NCBI GenBank assembly: GCA_009926135.1
Contig: RFPL01000001.1
Span: 1 to 64,000 of the forward strand
Source: Sphingomonadaceae bacterium
Lineage (GTDB): Bacteria > Pseudomonadota > Alphaproteobacteria > Sphingomonadales > Sphingomonadaceae
DNA: 64,000 nt
Reading direction: 5' to 3'
Under the pieces are notes generated by a model. It was not told the DNA's origin and ran no database searches. It saw nothing but the letters and a program-made list of their open reading frames with translations. Numbering within the stretch: position 1 is the first letter of the stretch; each line of letters starts with the position of its first letter. Below are positions 28,196-36,603 of this stretch, in pieces. The position numbers were made by a program, and so were the translations under genes.

Positions 28196-29350
28196 ATGCT
28201 TCAACGCGATCTTCTGCTCGACGTCACGCGGCTGGTCTGGCGGGTCTGGTCCGGCCGCTTGCCGACCGGGATCGACCGGGTCTGCCTCGCCTATCTCGAT
28301 CATTACGCTCCGCGCGCTCTTGCCGTAATCCAGCGCAACGAGCTGCGCATGGTGCTATCGGCGCAGCACAGCGAACGCTTGTTTGCGCTGCTGCGCGAAG
28401 GCGGACCAGGTTTTCGCTGGCGCCTGACGGTGTTGCTCGTGGCAGCCGCACTGTCACGTGGGCCCGGTGGCTCGACGCGCGGCTGGAGCTATCTCAATAT
28501 CGGGCACACGGGCCTTGATGCACCCGGGCTGGCTGGTTGGCTCGCCCGACAGGGTTGGAAAGCAGTCTATCTGGTCCATGACCTGATCCCGATCAGCCAT
28601 CCGGAATTCTGCCGCCCCGGCGAATCGCGCCGCCACCGCCAGCGAATGCGCACCGTGCTGGACAGTGCGGCGGGCGTGATCGCCAATTCCGCCGCGACCC
28701 GCGATGCCCTCGCTGATTTTGCCGCACGCGAACACCGCCCTGTGCCGCGCTGCCAGGTCGCCTGGCTGGCCTCCCCAGAACAGACCCCACCGGCCGAGCT
28801 GGCCCCGCCCAACCGACCGACCTTTGTGATGGTCGGGACAATCGAGGGGCGCAAGAACCACCTCTTGCTGCTCCACCTTTGGGAAAAGCTGGCCAAGGAG
28901 CTGGGGCCGGCGACGCCGAAACTGGTCCTGATTGGCCAGCGCGGCTGGGAGGCAGATGAAGTCTTCGCCCTGCTTGACCGCTCGCCGCGCCTCAAGGGCT
29001 ATGTCCGCGAACTGGGCCGCTGCGATGATGCAACCATGTTTGGCTGGCTCGACCACGCGCGCGCGCTGCTGATGCCGAGCTTTATCGAAGGCTTCGGGAT
29101 CCCGGTGATCGAGGCCCTGCAACGCGGCGTGCCCGTGATTGCCAGCGACTTGCCGGTCTTCCGGGAAATTGCTGGCGATATTCCGCTTTACCTCGATCCG
29201 CTCGACGGCCAGGGCTGGGAAGCAGCCATCCGCGCCTATTGCAGCGATACGCCCGACCGGGTGCGTCAGCTTGCCGCCATGCCCTCGTTCCATGCGCCCA
29301 GCTGGGATGATCACTTCGCCAAGGTCGACGGCTGGCTCAAGGCACTCTAG
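28196..29350 (+). CDS. Glycosyltransferase, GT4 family
   Basis: This 384-residue GT-B enzyme has an N-terminus reading LLLDVTRLVWRVWSGRLPTGIDRV, close in style to the transferase at 5594. It contains YLVHDLIPISHPEF, MVGTIEGRKNHLLLL and the catalytic IEGFGIPVIEAL. The ATG at 28196 lies 20 bases after kpsS and is chosen because upstream in-frame codons overlap kpsS and look unlike a protein N-terminus. Lying directly after the two Kdo transferases, it is a good candidate to add the first sugar joining the Kdo linker to the repeat polymer. That role is inferred from position only. Confidence 0.87.
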   Translation: MLQRDLLLDVTRLVWRVWSGRLPTGIDRVCLAYLDHYAPRALAVIQRNELRMVLSAQHSERLFALLREGGPGFRWRLTVLLVAAALSRGPGGSTRGWSYLNIGHTGLDAPGLAGWLARQGWKAVYLVHDLIPISHPEFCRPGESRRHRQRMRTVLDSAAGVIANSAATRDALADFAAREHRPVPRCQVAWLASPEQTPPAELAPPNRPTFVMVGTIEGRKNHLLLLHLWEKLAKELGPATPKLVLIGQRGWEADEVFALLDRSPRLKGYVRELGRCDDATMFGWLDHARALLMPSFIEGFGIPVIEALQRGVPVIASDLPVFREIAGDIPLYLDPLDGQGWEAAIRAYCSDTPDRVRQLAAMPSFHAPSWDDHFAKVDGWLKAL

Positions 29351-29359
29351 ACTGCCGGA

Positions 29360-31414
29360 ATGAGCGAGCCCCTACCCTTCCATTCGATCCATCGCCACGG
29401 CCTGGTCCGTCTCGCTGCGGCAACGCCCGCGGTCTTTGTCGCCGACCCGGCCGCCAATGCCCGGGCCGTGCTCGACCTGGCCCAGCAGGCGGAACGCGAC
29501 GGGGTGGACCTGGTCGTCTTTCCAGAGCTGTGCCTCACCGCCTATGCGATCGATGATTTGCTGACCCAGCAGGCCTTGCTCGATTCGGCCCGCACCGCCC
29601 TTGCCAGCGTCGTCACGGCGAGCGAGCGGATGCGCGCGGTCATGGTGGTCGGCCTGCCGCTGGTCCGCAACGGCCGGCTCTACAATTGTGCTGCTGCGGT
29701 AACGCAGGGCCGCGTTCTCGGCGTGGTACCGAAGAGCTTCCTGCCAAACTACCGCGAGTATTACGAGAAGCGCTGGTTCGCGCAGGGTGTTGGCATCACG
29801 GGCGAGACGATCGAGCTGGGCGGCGTCGAGGTGCCGTTTGGCACCGACCTGCTGTTCCGCGCCGCGAATCTGCCCGACTTCACGTTCCACCTCGAAATCT
29901 GCGAGGACATGTGGGTGCCGCAGCCCCCTTCGATCCGCGGGGCCTTGGCCGGGGCGATCGTGCTGTGCAACCTGTCCGCCTCCAACATCACCGTTGGCAA
30001 GGCGGACGAGCGCACCACGCTTTGCGCTGCCCAGTCGATGCGCTGCGCGGCGGCCTATGTCTATGCAGCGGCTGGCGCGGGCGAGAGTACCACCGATCTC
30101 GCCTGGGACGGCCAGGGCTCGATCTTCGAACTGGGTGAGGAAGTCGCACGCTCCGAGCGGTTCAGCCGCAGTCCGCAGCTGGCGGTCGCCGATATCGACG
30201 TGCAGCGCTTGCGTCTGGAGCGGATGCGGACCGGTTCGTTCAACGATGCCGCCGTCGCCGCCGGCCATCCGGAACGTGACTTCCGCCGGATCGATTTCAC
30301 CTTGCCGCTCCACGAAAAGGATGTCGGGCTGCGCCGTGCACTGCGCCGCTTCCCCTATGTGCCGCACCGCGCCGAACGTTTGGCGCAGGATTGCTACGAG
30401 GCGTTCAACATCCAGATCGACGGGCTGATCCGGCGAATGGAGGCGACCAAGGCCAAGTGCCTAGTCATCGGCATTTCCGGCGGGCTCGATTCAACCCACG
30501 CACTGGTCGTCGCCTCCAAGGCCTGCGACCGGCTGGGCCTGCCGCGTACCGCGATCCGCGGCTATACCATGCCGGGCTTTGCAACCAGCGAGGGCACGAA
30601 GGCCAACGCCTGGAAGCTGATGCAGGCGCTGGGCATCACCGCTGAAGAGATCGACATCCGCCCGGCGGCAAACCAGCTGCTGAAAGACATGGGCCATCCC
30701 TATGCGCGCGGCGAGAAGGTCTATGACGTGACCTTCGAGAACGTCCAGGCAGGTCTGCGCACCGACTACCTGTTCCGCCTCGCCAACCAGCACCATGGCT
30801 TCGTGGTCGGGACGGGCGATCTCTCCGAACTGGCGCTCGGCTGGTGCACTTACGGTGTTGGCGATCACATGAGCCATTACGCGGTCAACTGCGGCTTGCC
30901 CAAGACCCTGATCCAGTACCTGATCCGCTGGTCGGTAGAGAGCGCACAGTTTGACGCCGCGACCGATGCAGTGCTGACCGCGATCCTTGACCAGGAAATC
31001 TCCCCCGAACTGGTTCCGGCAGATGCCGAGGGCGCGATCCAGAGCACCGAGGCGGCCGTCGGACCTTACGCGCTCAATGATTTCTTCCTTTACTACACGC
31101 TGCGGCAGGCACTTGGCCCGGCCAAGATCGCCTTCCTGGCCTGGCACGCCTGGCGCAAGGACGGGACCGGCCGCTGGCCCTTCGGCTTCCCGGAAGAGCG
31201 CAAGGAAGATTATACGCTGGCGGAAGTGCGCCGCTGGCTGGAAAACTTCGTGCGGCGCTTCTTTGCCACCAGCCAGTTCAAGCGGAGCGCAATTCCCAAC
31301 GGGCCAAAGGTTTCGTCAGGCGGCAGCCTCAGCCCACGCGGCGACTGGCGTGCGCCCAGCGACGGATTGGCTGAAGTGTGGCTGGCGGAAGTGGCGCAGG
31401 TCCCGCGCAAATAG
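29360..31414 (+). CDS. nadE: Glutamine-dependent NAD+ synthetase
   Basis: This 684-residue two-domain enzyme has an N-terminal carbon-nitrogen hydrolase (amidase) domain with the catalytic Glu in FPELCLTAY, Lys in VPKSFLPNYREYYE and Cys in EICEDMW. The C-terminal NAD synthase domain has the pyrophosphate loop GISGGLDSTHAL and GTGDLSELALGW. It amidates nicotinic-acid adenine dinucleotide with ammonia channelled from glutamine. It starts nine bases after the last capsule-locus transferase, so it may share that transcript, although its function is housekeeping. It is convergent with the next gene. Its GC content is high like the following genes, so the compositional edge of the capsule island lies upstream. 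Confidence 0.96.
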   Translation: MSEPLPFHSIHRHGLVRLAAATPAVFVADPAANARAVLDLAQQAERDGVDLVVFPELCLTAYAIDDLLTQQALLDSARTALASVVTASERMRAVMVVGLPLVRNGRLYNCAAAVTQGRVLGVVPKSFLPNYREYYEKRWFAQGVGITGETIELGGVEVPFGTDLLFRAANLPDFTFHLEICEDMWVPQPPSIRGALAGAIVLCNLSASNITVGKADERTTLCAAQSMRCAAAYVYAAAGAGESTTDLAWDGQGSIFELGEEVARSERFSRSPQLAVADIDVQRLRLERMRTGSFNDAAVAAGHPERDFRRIDFTLPLHEKDVGLRRALRRFPYVPHRAERLAQDCYEAFNIQIDGLIRRMEATKAKCLVIGISGGLDSTHALVVASKACDRLGLPRTAIRGYTMPGFATSEGTKANAWKLMQALGITAEEIDIRPAANQLLKDMGHPYARGEKVYDVTFENVQAGLRTDYLFRLANQHHGFVVGTGDLSELALGWCTYGVGDHMSHYAVNCGLPKTLIQYLIRWSVESAQFDAATDAVLTAILDQEISPELVPADAEGAIQSTEAAVGPYALNDFFLYYTLRQALGPAKIAFLAWHAWRKDGTGRWPFGFPEERKEDYTLAEVRRWLENFVRRFFATSQFKRSAIPNGPKVSSGGSLSPRGDWRAPSDGLAEVWLAEVAQVPRK

Positions 31415-31423
31415 CGTGAAAGG

Positions 31424-31969
31424 TCAGTTGCCGCCTTCGGGCTTCTTACCAGCCTCTGCCTTGGCCGCAGCTTCCGCCTCGGCCTTGCGGCGGGCGTCCA
31501 TCTGGTCTTCCAGCTTCTCGACATCGGTCTGGGTCTTGGCCGCATCCTTGTCGATGGTCGAGAGCCGCTTGGCCCGCTCATCAGCGATCAGCTGGCCGAA
31601 CCGGATGCTCTCGTCGCTCTGCTTCTCGGCATAGGCTGCATCGATCAGCCGGCCTGAGCAGCCCGTCCAGCCACCCGCGCCAACGGGCGAGCAGCTCATC
31701 GTTCCGGTCTTGTTGACGCGCTCGTAGGCCAGGACCTTGTTGTTCCACGCTTCGTTCTGCGGCGAAGCGGACTGCCGCAGGATCTGCGGGATCCGGAACC
31801 GCTCGGCCTCGGCCTTGCGGGCGCAGACGGTGATCGTGTCGTCACCGGAAACCGGGCACTCGTCATTGCCATAAACGATCAGCTGATTGACCTTTGGCTC
31901 GGGCGCTTCCTGGGCCAGCGCGGGGGCAGCAGCGAACAGCAGCGGGGCGGCGATCAGCAAGCGGCGCAT
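31424..31969 (-). CDS. Exported protein of unknown function
   Basis: This 181-residue protein has a clear Sec signal peptide, MRRLLIAAPLLFAAAPALAQ, cleaved after A-L-A. The mature part contains NQLIVYGNDECPVSGDDTI and a pattern of cysteines (ECPVS, VCARK, MSCSP, GCSGR) that could form disulfides. It ends in a charged Ala/Glu/Lys-rich helix of about 50 residues that may be a coiled coil. AAGGAG lies just upstream of the ATG. I do not recognise a named family; similar small periplasmic proteins seem common in sphingomonads. The gene is convergent with nadE. A dsbB gene nearby fits with disulfide formation in the periplasm, but no direct link is shown. Confidence 0.8.
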   Translation of the reverse strand: MRRLLIAAPLLFAAAPALAQEAPEPKVNQLIVYGNDECPVSGDDTITVCARKAEAERFRIPQILRQSASPQNEAWNNKVLAYERVNKTGTMSCSPVGAGGWTGCSGRLIDAAYAEKQSDESIRFGQLIADERAKRLSTIDKDAAKTQTDVEKLEDQMDARRKAEAEAAAKAEAGKKPEGGN

Positions 31970-32067
31970 GGTTAATCTCCTTGGCGCGGTTGCCCCGATA
32001 TAGGGGCCTTGCGCGCTGAATGACAGCTTAAGCGGGCGGGTTCCTTGCGCCCGGTCAACTTGGGCCG

Positions 32068-32577
32068 TCAGATTCGTTCGGACAGCCGGATCGCAAGGCG
32101 GCAGCCCAGTCGGATCGCGCCCGCGAGCAGGGGATAGGCAGGAGCCTGTTCGGCCCCGGCGGCAAGGGCCGCCTCCTTGTGTGCGCGTTCATCGTCGCGG
32201 AATTCGCGGATCATTTCGGCCAGCTCCGGGTCCTGATCGCCCAGTTCCTCAAGTTGCTCGGTATAGTGCCGGTCAATCTCGGTCTCGATCGCCGCAGTGC
32301 AGGCCATGGCTGCCTTGGGGCCCATCAGCGCGGTTGCCGCACCCAGCGCATAACCCGCCACGTTCCAGACCGGCTGCAGCGCGGTCGGACGCACCGCGCG
32401 CTGCGCAAGCAGGGCATCGAACTTGGCCCGGTGGGCCGCTTCCTGTTCGGCCATATGGGCAATCTCGCCCGAGTGCGGCGCGCGATCACCCATCACTGCC
32501 AGCTGACCGGCATAGATCCGGGTGGCACCATATTCCCCCGCCTGGTCGACCCGGAGCATTCGAGCGGTATCGGTCAT
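32068..32577 (-). CDS. coq7: Demethoxyubiquinone hydroxylase (COQ7 family)
   Basis: This 169-residue diiron hydroxylase contains the two internal helical repeats of COQ7. Motifs are MLRVDQAGEYGATRIYAGQL, the E-x-x-H in QEAAHRAKF, EIDRHYTEQL, and the second E-x-x-H in DDERAHKEAA. It catalyses the penultimate ring hydroxylation in ubiquinone synthesis at the membrane. The ATG at 32577 is chosen from homology; longer in-frame extension runs through dsbB. It overlaps the dsbB stop by four bases (ATGA), so the two are co-translated. This family replaces UbiF in many alphaproteobacteria. Confidence 0.94.
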   Translation of the reverse strand: MTDTARMLRVDQAGEYGATRIYAGQLAVMGDRAPHSGEIAHMAEQEAAHRAKFDALLAQRAVRPTALQPVWNVAGYALGAATALMGPKAAMACTAAIETEIDRHYTEQLEELGDQDPELAEMIREFRDDERAHKEAALAAGAEQAPAYPLLAGAIRLGCRLAIRLSERI

Positions 32578-33035
32578 GCCTTGGCTCCTTCGCGGCGCAG
32601 CAGGGCGAAGATCGCCAGCGCGCCGGTGGTGGAAATCAGGAAGTTGAAGCCCGCCAGGGAAATTCCGAACAGGGTCCAGGGTGCAACGTCGCAGCGCACG
32701 ATCGGCGCATCGAGGATGGCGGCCAGCGGATCGCCCCCAGCCTGCGCGACGGTGGCGCAACCGGTGATGCCTTCCCACCAGTTGTATTCAACCCCGGCAT
32801 GGAAGCCGCCAATCAGGCCCGAGGCCAGAATGGCGAGCCCGGCCAACCAGACCCATAGCTTCTGCCCGGGCTGCACCAGGCCGATCAACGCCAGCACCAG
32901 CGCCGCAAAATGCGGATAGCGCTGCCACCAGCACATCTCGCAGGGATAAAGTCCGAAGACGTACTGAGAGATATAGGCTCCGCCCAGCAGACCAAGCGGC
33001 ACTGCCAGCGCCAGCAACCGCGCCGAGATCCTCAT
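32574..33035 (-). CDS. dsbB: Disulfide bond formation protein B
   Basis: This 153-residue membrane protein has four predicted transmembrane helices. It has the first periplasmic redox pair in YPCEMCWWQR and a second pair of cysteines in the loop GITGCATVAQ...VRCD. DsbB oxidises DsbA and passes electrons to ubiquinone, which gives functional sense to its coupling with coq7. It starts four bases after the ctpA stop on the same strand. Membrane helices and cysteine placement match the family. Confidence 0.92.
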   Translation of the reverse strand: MRISARLLALAVPLGLLGGAYISQYVFGLYPCEMCWWQRYPHFAALVLALIGLVQPGQKLWVWLAGLAILASGLIGGFHAGVEYNWWEGITGCATVAQAGGDPLAAILDAPIVRCDVAPWTLFGISLAGFNFLISTTGALAIFALLRREGAKA

Positions 33036-33039
33036 TCGC

Positions 33040-34383
33040 TTACTTCCCCTTCAGCGCCATTGCTGCCCGGCCGCCGCGGCGCAGGGTTTCGAGCGCGTAA
33101 TGCAGCTGGAAATCGGTAATGCCCTTGGCCTTCAGCTCCTCGGCGCTTGCCTTGAAGCGGGGATCGTCCTGCCAGTCGGTCTCAAGCTGCTTGTCGGCCA
33201 CGCCGAGTTCGTTGACGAGGTGGCGGCGCAGGTCGCTTTCGCGCATGGTCAGTTCGGCCCGGCGGCGCGCATCGGGATCGGATAGCTGCGGGACGCGGAT
33301 GTCAGGCTCGATCCCGCCTTCCTGCACCGACTTGCCCTTGGGCGTATAGTAGCGCGCCGTCGTGAGCTTGATCGCGCGGGTCTTGTCCAGTTCGAACAGT
33401 GACTGGACGCTGCCCTTGCCAAAGCTGCGTTCGCCCATGATCAGCGCGCGCTTTTGGTCCTGCAGGGCCCCGGCGACGATTTCCGACGCCGATGCCGAGC
33501 CGGCATCGATCAGGACGACCACCGGCAGGCCCTTGGCGGCATCGCCAGGGATCATTTCCTCGGCCCGGTAGAACTCGTTATCGCGCGGGTTGCGGCCGCG
33601 CTGCGAGACGATATCGCCCTTGGTCAGGAACAGGTCGGACAGGGCGACGGCCTCGTCCAGCGAGCCGCCCGGGTTCTGCCGCAGGTCAAGCACCAGTCCG
33701 GTCAGCTTGCCGCCAGCCTGCTTCTTGAGGTCGGTTATGGCGGCTCCGACATCGACGCCGACATTGCGCGAGAATTCGTTGACCGAGACGACGCCGATAT
33801 CCTTCTCGAGCTTCCAGGTAACCGGCTCAAGATCGATCACGCCGCGCGTGACCGTGACATCAAAGGTGTCCTTGCGTCCTTCACGGAACAGGGTCAGGCG
33901 AATCGGCGTGCCGGCCTCGCCGCGCATCCGGGCGACGGCTTCGTCCAGCTCAATCCCATAAATCAGCTTACCGTCGAGGTGCGTGATATAGTCACCAGCC
34001 TTGACCCCGGCCTTTTCCGCCGGGCTGCCCTTCATCGGCGCAATCACGCGCACGGCCCCGTCGTCCATGCCGACACTGAGGCCCAGGCCCGAGTAATTGC
34101 CGTCGATCATGTTGGTCAGGCGCTGGAACGAGGCACCCTCGACATAGCTGGAATGCGGATCGAGTGCGGCCAGCATCCCGTCGATCGCGCCATTGATCAA
34201 TTTGTCGTCATCGACCGATTCGACATATTGCGCCTTGACGATCTGGTAGACCGTGAAGAGCCGGTTGAACTGCGCGCTGGAACGCCCTTCAACCGCGGCC
34301 AGCCCTGCCGTTGTTGCCGGCAAGAGAGCGACGGCGCTGACCAGCAGCGCGGCGCGGGCAAGGTTGGCAAAGTTCATTCGCAT
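33040..34383 (-). CDS. ctpA: Carboxy-terminal processing protease (S41, CtpA)
   Basis: This periplasmic serine protease of about 447 residues has a signal-anchor or signal peptide at residues 5-30. A helical region (VYQIVKAQYVESVDDDKL) and a PDZ domain at about 85-165 (YSGLGLSVG) follow. The S41 catalytic domain has the nucleophile in AGSASASEIVAGAL and the Lys of the dyad in FGKGSVQS. CtpA enzymes trim C-termini of periplasmic proteins, including peptidoglycan hydrolases. The ATG at 34383 has AAAGG upstream; a TTG at 34413 is possible. It follows an EnvC-like gene on the same strand, an arrangement conserved in many alphaproteobacteria. Confidence 0.95.
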   Translation of the reverse strand: MRMNFANLARAALLVSAVALLPATTAGLAAVEGRSSAQFNRLFTVYQIVKAQYVESVDDDKLINGAIDGMLAALDPHSSYVEGASFQRLTNMIDGNYSGLGLSVGMDDGAVRVIAPMKGSPAEKAGVKAGDYITHLDGKLIYGIELDEAVARMRGEAGTPIRLTLFREGRKDTFDVTVTRGVIDLEPVTWKLEKDIGVVSVNEFSRNVGVDVGAAITDLKKQAGGKLTGLVLDLRQNPGGSLDEAVALSDLFLTKGDIVSQRGRNPRDNEFYRAEEMIPGDAAKGLPVVVLIDAGSASASEIVAGALQDQKRALIMGERSFGKGSVQSLFELDKTRAIKLTTARYYTPKGKSVQEGGIEPDIRVPQLSDPDARRRAELTMRESDLRRHLVNELGVADKQLETDWQDDPRFKASAEELKAKGITDFQLHYALETLRRGGRAAMALKGK

Positions 34384-34473
34384 TAGGGCCTTTCGCCGAT
34401 CGTTCTGCGGCAATCTATCCGCTGCCGCGCCTTAACGCCAGATGGCCCGAAGTCTGGCCCTGTCCCAAATCGA

Positions 34474-35688
34474 CTAACGACCAAGTTGGTCGAGCGGATT
34501 GACCGCCTGGCCATCCTTGCGCAGCTCCAGCGTGACCAGCGGTTGGCCCGGTCCGGTGATCCCCAGCGGAGAGCCGCCGACCAGCCGGTCTCCCACTTCT
34601 ACATCAAGCGTGGCCAGCCCGGTAATCAGCGAGGTCCAGCCGCCGGAGTGCTCGATGATGACGATCTGTCCATAGCCACGATAGGGTCCGGCAAAGACCA
34701 CCCGGCCGGGCGCGGGAGAGACCAGCTGGGCTGCCGGGCGCGCCAAAAGCGTAACCCCGCGCGAGCGCGGCTGGCCCGGACGCTCGGTCCCGAACCCGGC
34801 CACCACCTGTCCCGCCAGTGGCAGAGCAAAGCCCGGCAGGCGCGCAGCCGAGGTGGCCGCCGCCTGCGCATCGGCAACGACCAGCGCCGCTCCGGGAACC
34901 GCTGGCCGCAAGACTGGCCCGGGCAAGGCAGCGAGGGCCGCACGCCGACGGCTGGCTTCGTCGAGCTGGCCGACCAGGCCGTTGAGATCGCGCGCCTGTT
35001 CCGCCAGCGCAAGGGCACGGTCGCCTTCGCGCGCGGCCAGTCCGCCGGCAGCGCGGGCTTCAAGCCGCTGGCGACTTTCAAGCATGGCCAGTGCCTGCCG
35101 GCGGGCCGCAAGATCGCGCTGGGCCTGGCGAAGGCCATCGGCATTGGCGCGGGCCCGGGCCTGGAGCGCGCGGCTGCGATCAAGTTCGGCGCGCAGGTCG
35201 GCGGTACGCCGCTCAACCTCGGGCAGCATCGCCTCGAGCGCGGCGCGCAAGTAAACCGTTTCGTGCAGCGAACCCGGCCTCAGCAGGGCAAAGGCGGCGG
35301 GACGGCGCGCCAGACGCTGCAAGGCCGCCGTCAGCTGCACCAGTGGCTGCTGGCGCTGGGCCAGGCGTGCGCGAAGCTGGCCGCGCTCCCGCTCGATCAA
35401 TGCGGCCTGGGCTTCGTTGGCAGCGATCCCGGCCTCGGCCTGCTGGATCCGAGCCGCAATGCCGGCCGCCTCGCGCGTGGTCTTCTCGACTGCGGCATTG
35501 GCAGTGCTGGCCTGGCCTTCAAGTTCGGCGGCGCGGCGACCGGCCGCGGCTCCGGCGGCCTGGGCCTCGGCAATGGCGCGGCGGAGCTGGCCTGGATCGG
35601 TTGGTGCCAGCGGTACCTGCGCGACGGCACCGCCCAGCGCAACCAGGGCGAGCAGGGGCGTGAAGCGCAGGAAAGCGGCAGGCGGCAT
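34474..35688 (-). CDS. EnvC-like murein hydrolase activator (degenerate LytM)
   Basis: This exported protein of about 404 residues has a signal peptide (FTPLLALVALGGAVAQ), then a long Ala/Arg/Gln-rich coiled coil at about 30-265, and a C-terminal LytM fold at about 290-404. The active-site residues of M23 peptidases are missing: the H-x(n)-D position reads RGVTLLA and the H-x-H position reads TLELR. This is the hallmark of EnvC-type activators, which switch on amidases at the septum rather than cutting peptidoglycan. It starts eight bases after rlmH and is followed by ctpA. Confidence 0.88.
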   Translation of the reverse strand: MPPAAFLRFTPLLALVALGGAVAQVPLAPTDPGQLRRAIAEAQAAGAAAGRRAAELEGQASTANAAVEKTTREAAGIAARIQQAEAGIAANEAQAALIERERGQLRARLAQRQQPLVQLTAALQRLARRPAAFALLRPGSLHETVYLRAALEAMLPEVERRTADLRAELDRSRALQARARANADGLRQAQRDLAARRQALAMLESRQRLEARAAGGLAAREGDRALALAEQARDLNGLVGQLDEASRRRAALAALPGPVLRPAVPGAALVVADAQAAATSAARLPGFALPLAGQVVAGFGTERPGQPRSRGVTLLARPAAQLVSPAPGRVVFAGPYRGYGQIVIIEHSGGWTSLITGLATLDVEVGDRLVGGSPLGITGPGQPLVTLELRKDGQAVNPLDQLGR

Positions 35689-35696
35689 CGCGTGCC

Positions 35697-36119
35697 TTAT
35701 CCCGAACGGTGATAGGGATGACCAGCTAGAATGCTGGTCGCGCGCCATAATTGTTCGGCCAGCATGGCGCGCACCAACAGATGGGGCCAGGTCATCGGCC
35801 CGAACCCGAGCAGGAGATCGGCCTTGCTCCGCTCCGCTTCGCCGTGCCCGTCGGCCGCGCCGATCACGAACCGCGCCTCGCGCACTCCCTCGTCGCGCCA
35901 CCGGCCGAGCAGGGTCGCGAATTCTTCCGAGGAGACTTGCCGACCACGCTCGTCGAGCAGCACTTCGCGCACCGGGGTCAGCGGTGCCGGGACCGTGCCG
36001 CCAATGTCAGGCAACTCGGTCTGGACCACCGGCCAGGTAATCCGCTTCATGTAACGGGCAACGAGCTCAGCCTCGGGAGAGCGGGCGATCTTGCCGCGGG
36101 CAATCACGTGCAGCCGCAT
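35697..36119 (-). CDS. rlmH: 23S rRNA pseudouridine-1915 N3-methyltransferase
   Basis: This 140-residue SPOUT methyltransferase methylates pseudouridine 1915 of helix 69 in 70S ribosomes. It contains LLDERGRQVSSEEFA, FVIGAADGHG (SAM-binding knot region) and the C-terminal RAMLAEQLWRATSILAGHPYHR with the conserved Tyr-His. Its gene follows rsfS by 24 bases, an order conserved widely across bacteria. Length is 15 residues below that of E. coli RlmH, but all motifs are present. Confidence 0.95.
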   Translation of the reverse strand: MRLHVIARGKIARSPEAELVARYMKRITWPVVQTELPDIGGTVPAPLTPVREVLLDERGRQVSSEEFATLLGRWRDEGVREARFVIGAADGHGEAERSKADLLLGFGPMTWPHLLVRAMLAEQLWRATSILAGHPYHRSG

Positions 36120-36143
36120 AGCGGGTTTACCTGAACAGGCGAA

Positions 36144-36539
36144 TCAGGCTGCGCCTGAATCCCCGAAGGCCCACATCCGCTCAAGATTATAGAAGCTGCG
36201 CACTTCGGGGCGGAACAGGTGGACCACCACATCGCCGGCATCGATCAGCACCCAGTCCGCCGCCGGCAGACCTTCGATCCGGACATGGCCAAAGCCGCCC
36301 TGCTTGATCCGCTCGGCCAGCTTTTGCGCCATGGCCGCAACCTGGCGGGTCGACCGGCCACTGGCGATCACCATGTGGTCCGCAATCGAGCTTTTGCCTT
36401 CGAGTGGGATCGAGACGATCTCCTGCGCCTGGTCATCGTCCAGCGACTGGAGCACCAGAGCGTGGAGCGAGCCGGGTTCGGACGGCGGCAGCGGGGTGGG
36501 CGTTCCGGCAGCGGCCGGGGCGTTCGTGGCAGGTGTCAT
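36144..36539 (-). CDS. rsfS: Ribosome silencing factor
   Basis: This 131-residue RsfS/DUF143 protein binds L14 of the large subunit and blocks subunit joining when nutrients are low. The core runs from about residue 25 with LHALVLQSLDDDQAQEIV, DHMVIASGRSTRQVAAMA, VRIEGLPAADWVLIDAGDVVVH and FYNLERMW. The first 24 residues are a Pro/Ala-rich extension. It lies between nadD and rlmH, the usual neighbourhood. Confidence 0.95.
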   Translation of the reverse strand: MTPATNAPAAAGTPTPLPPSEPGSLHALVLQSLDDDQAQEIVSIPLEGKSSIADHMVIASGRSTRQVAAMAQKLAERIKQGGFGHVRIEGLPAADWVLIDAGDVVVHLFRPEVRSFYNLERMWAFGDSGAA

Positions 36540-36603
36540 TGAGGGGGCGAATGCTCCTTGGGGCGGGCGGCGCGCGACGGCGCAGGGACAAGGCCCTGCC
36601 CGT

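Noticed and set aside
33454-34386. A 310-codon open frame opposite ctpA
   Set aside because: No motif, no start signal, and ctpA covers the same interval with all catalytic residues.
34486-35712. A 408-codon open frame opposite the EnvC-like gene
   Set aside because: Compositional shadow of a very GC-rich, Ala-rich coiled-coil gene.
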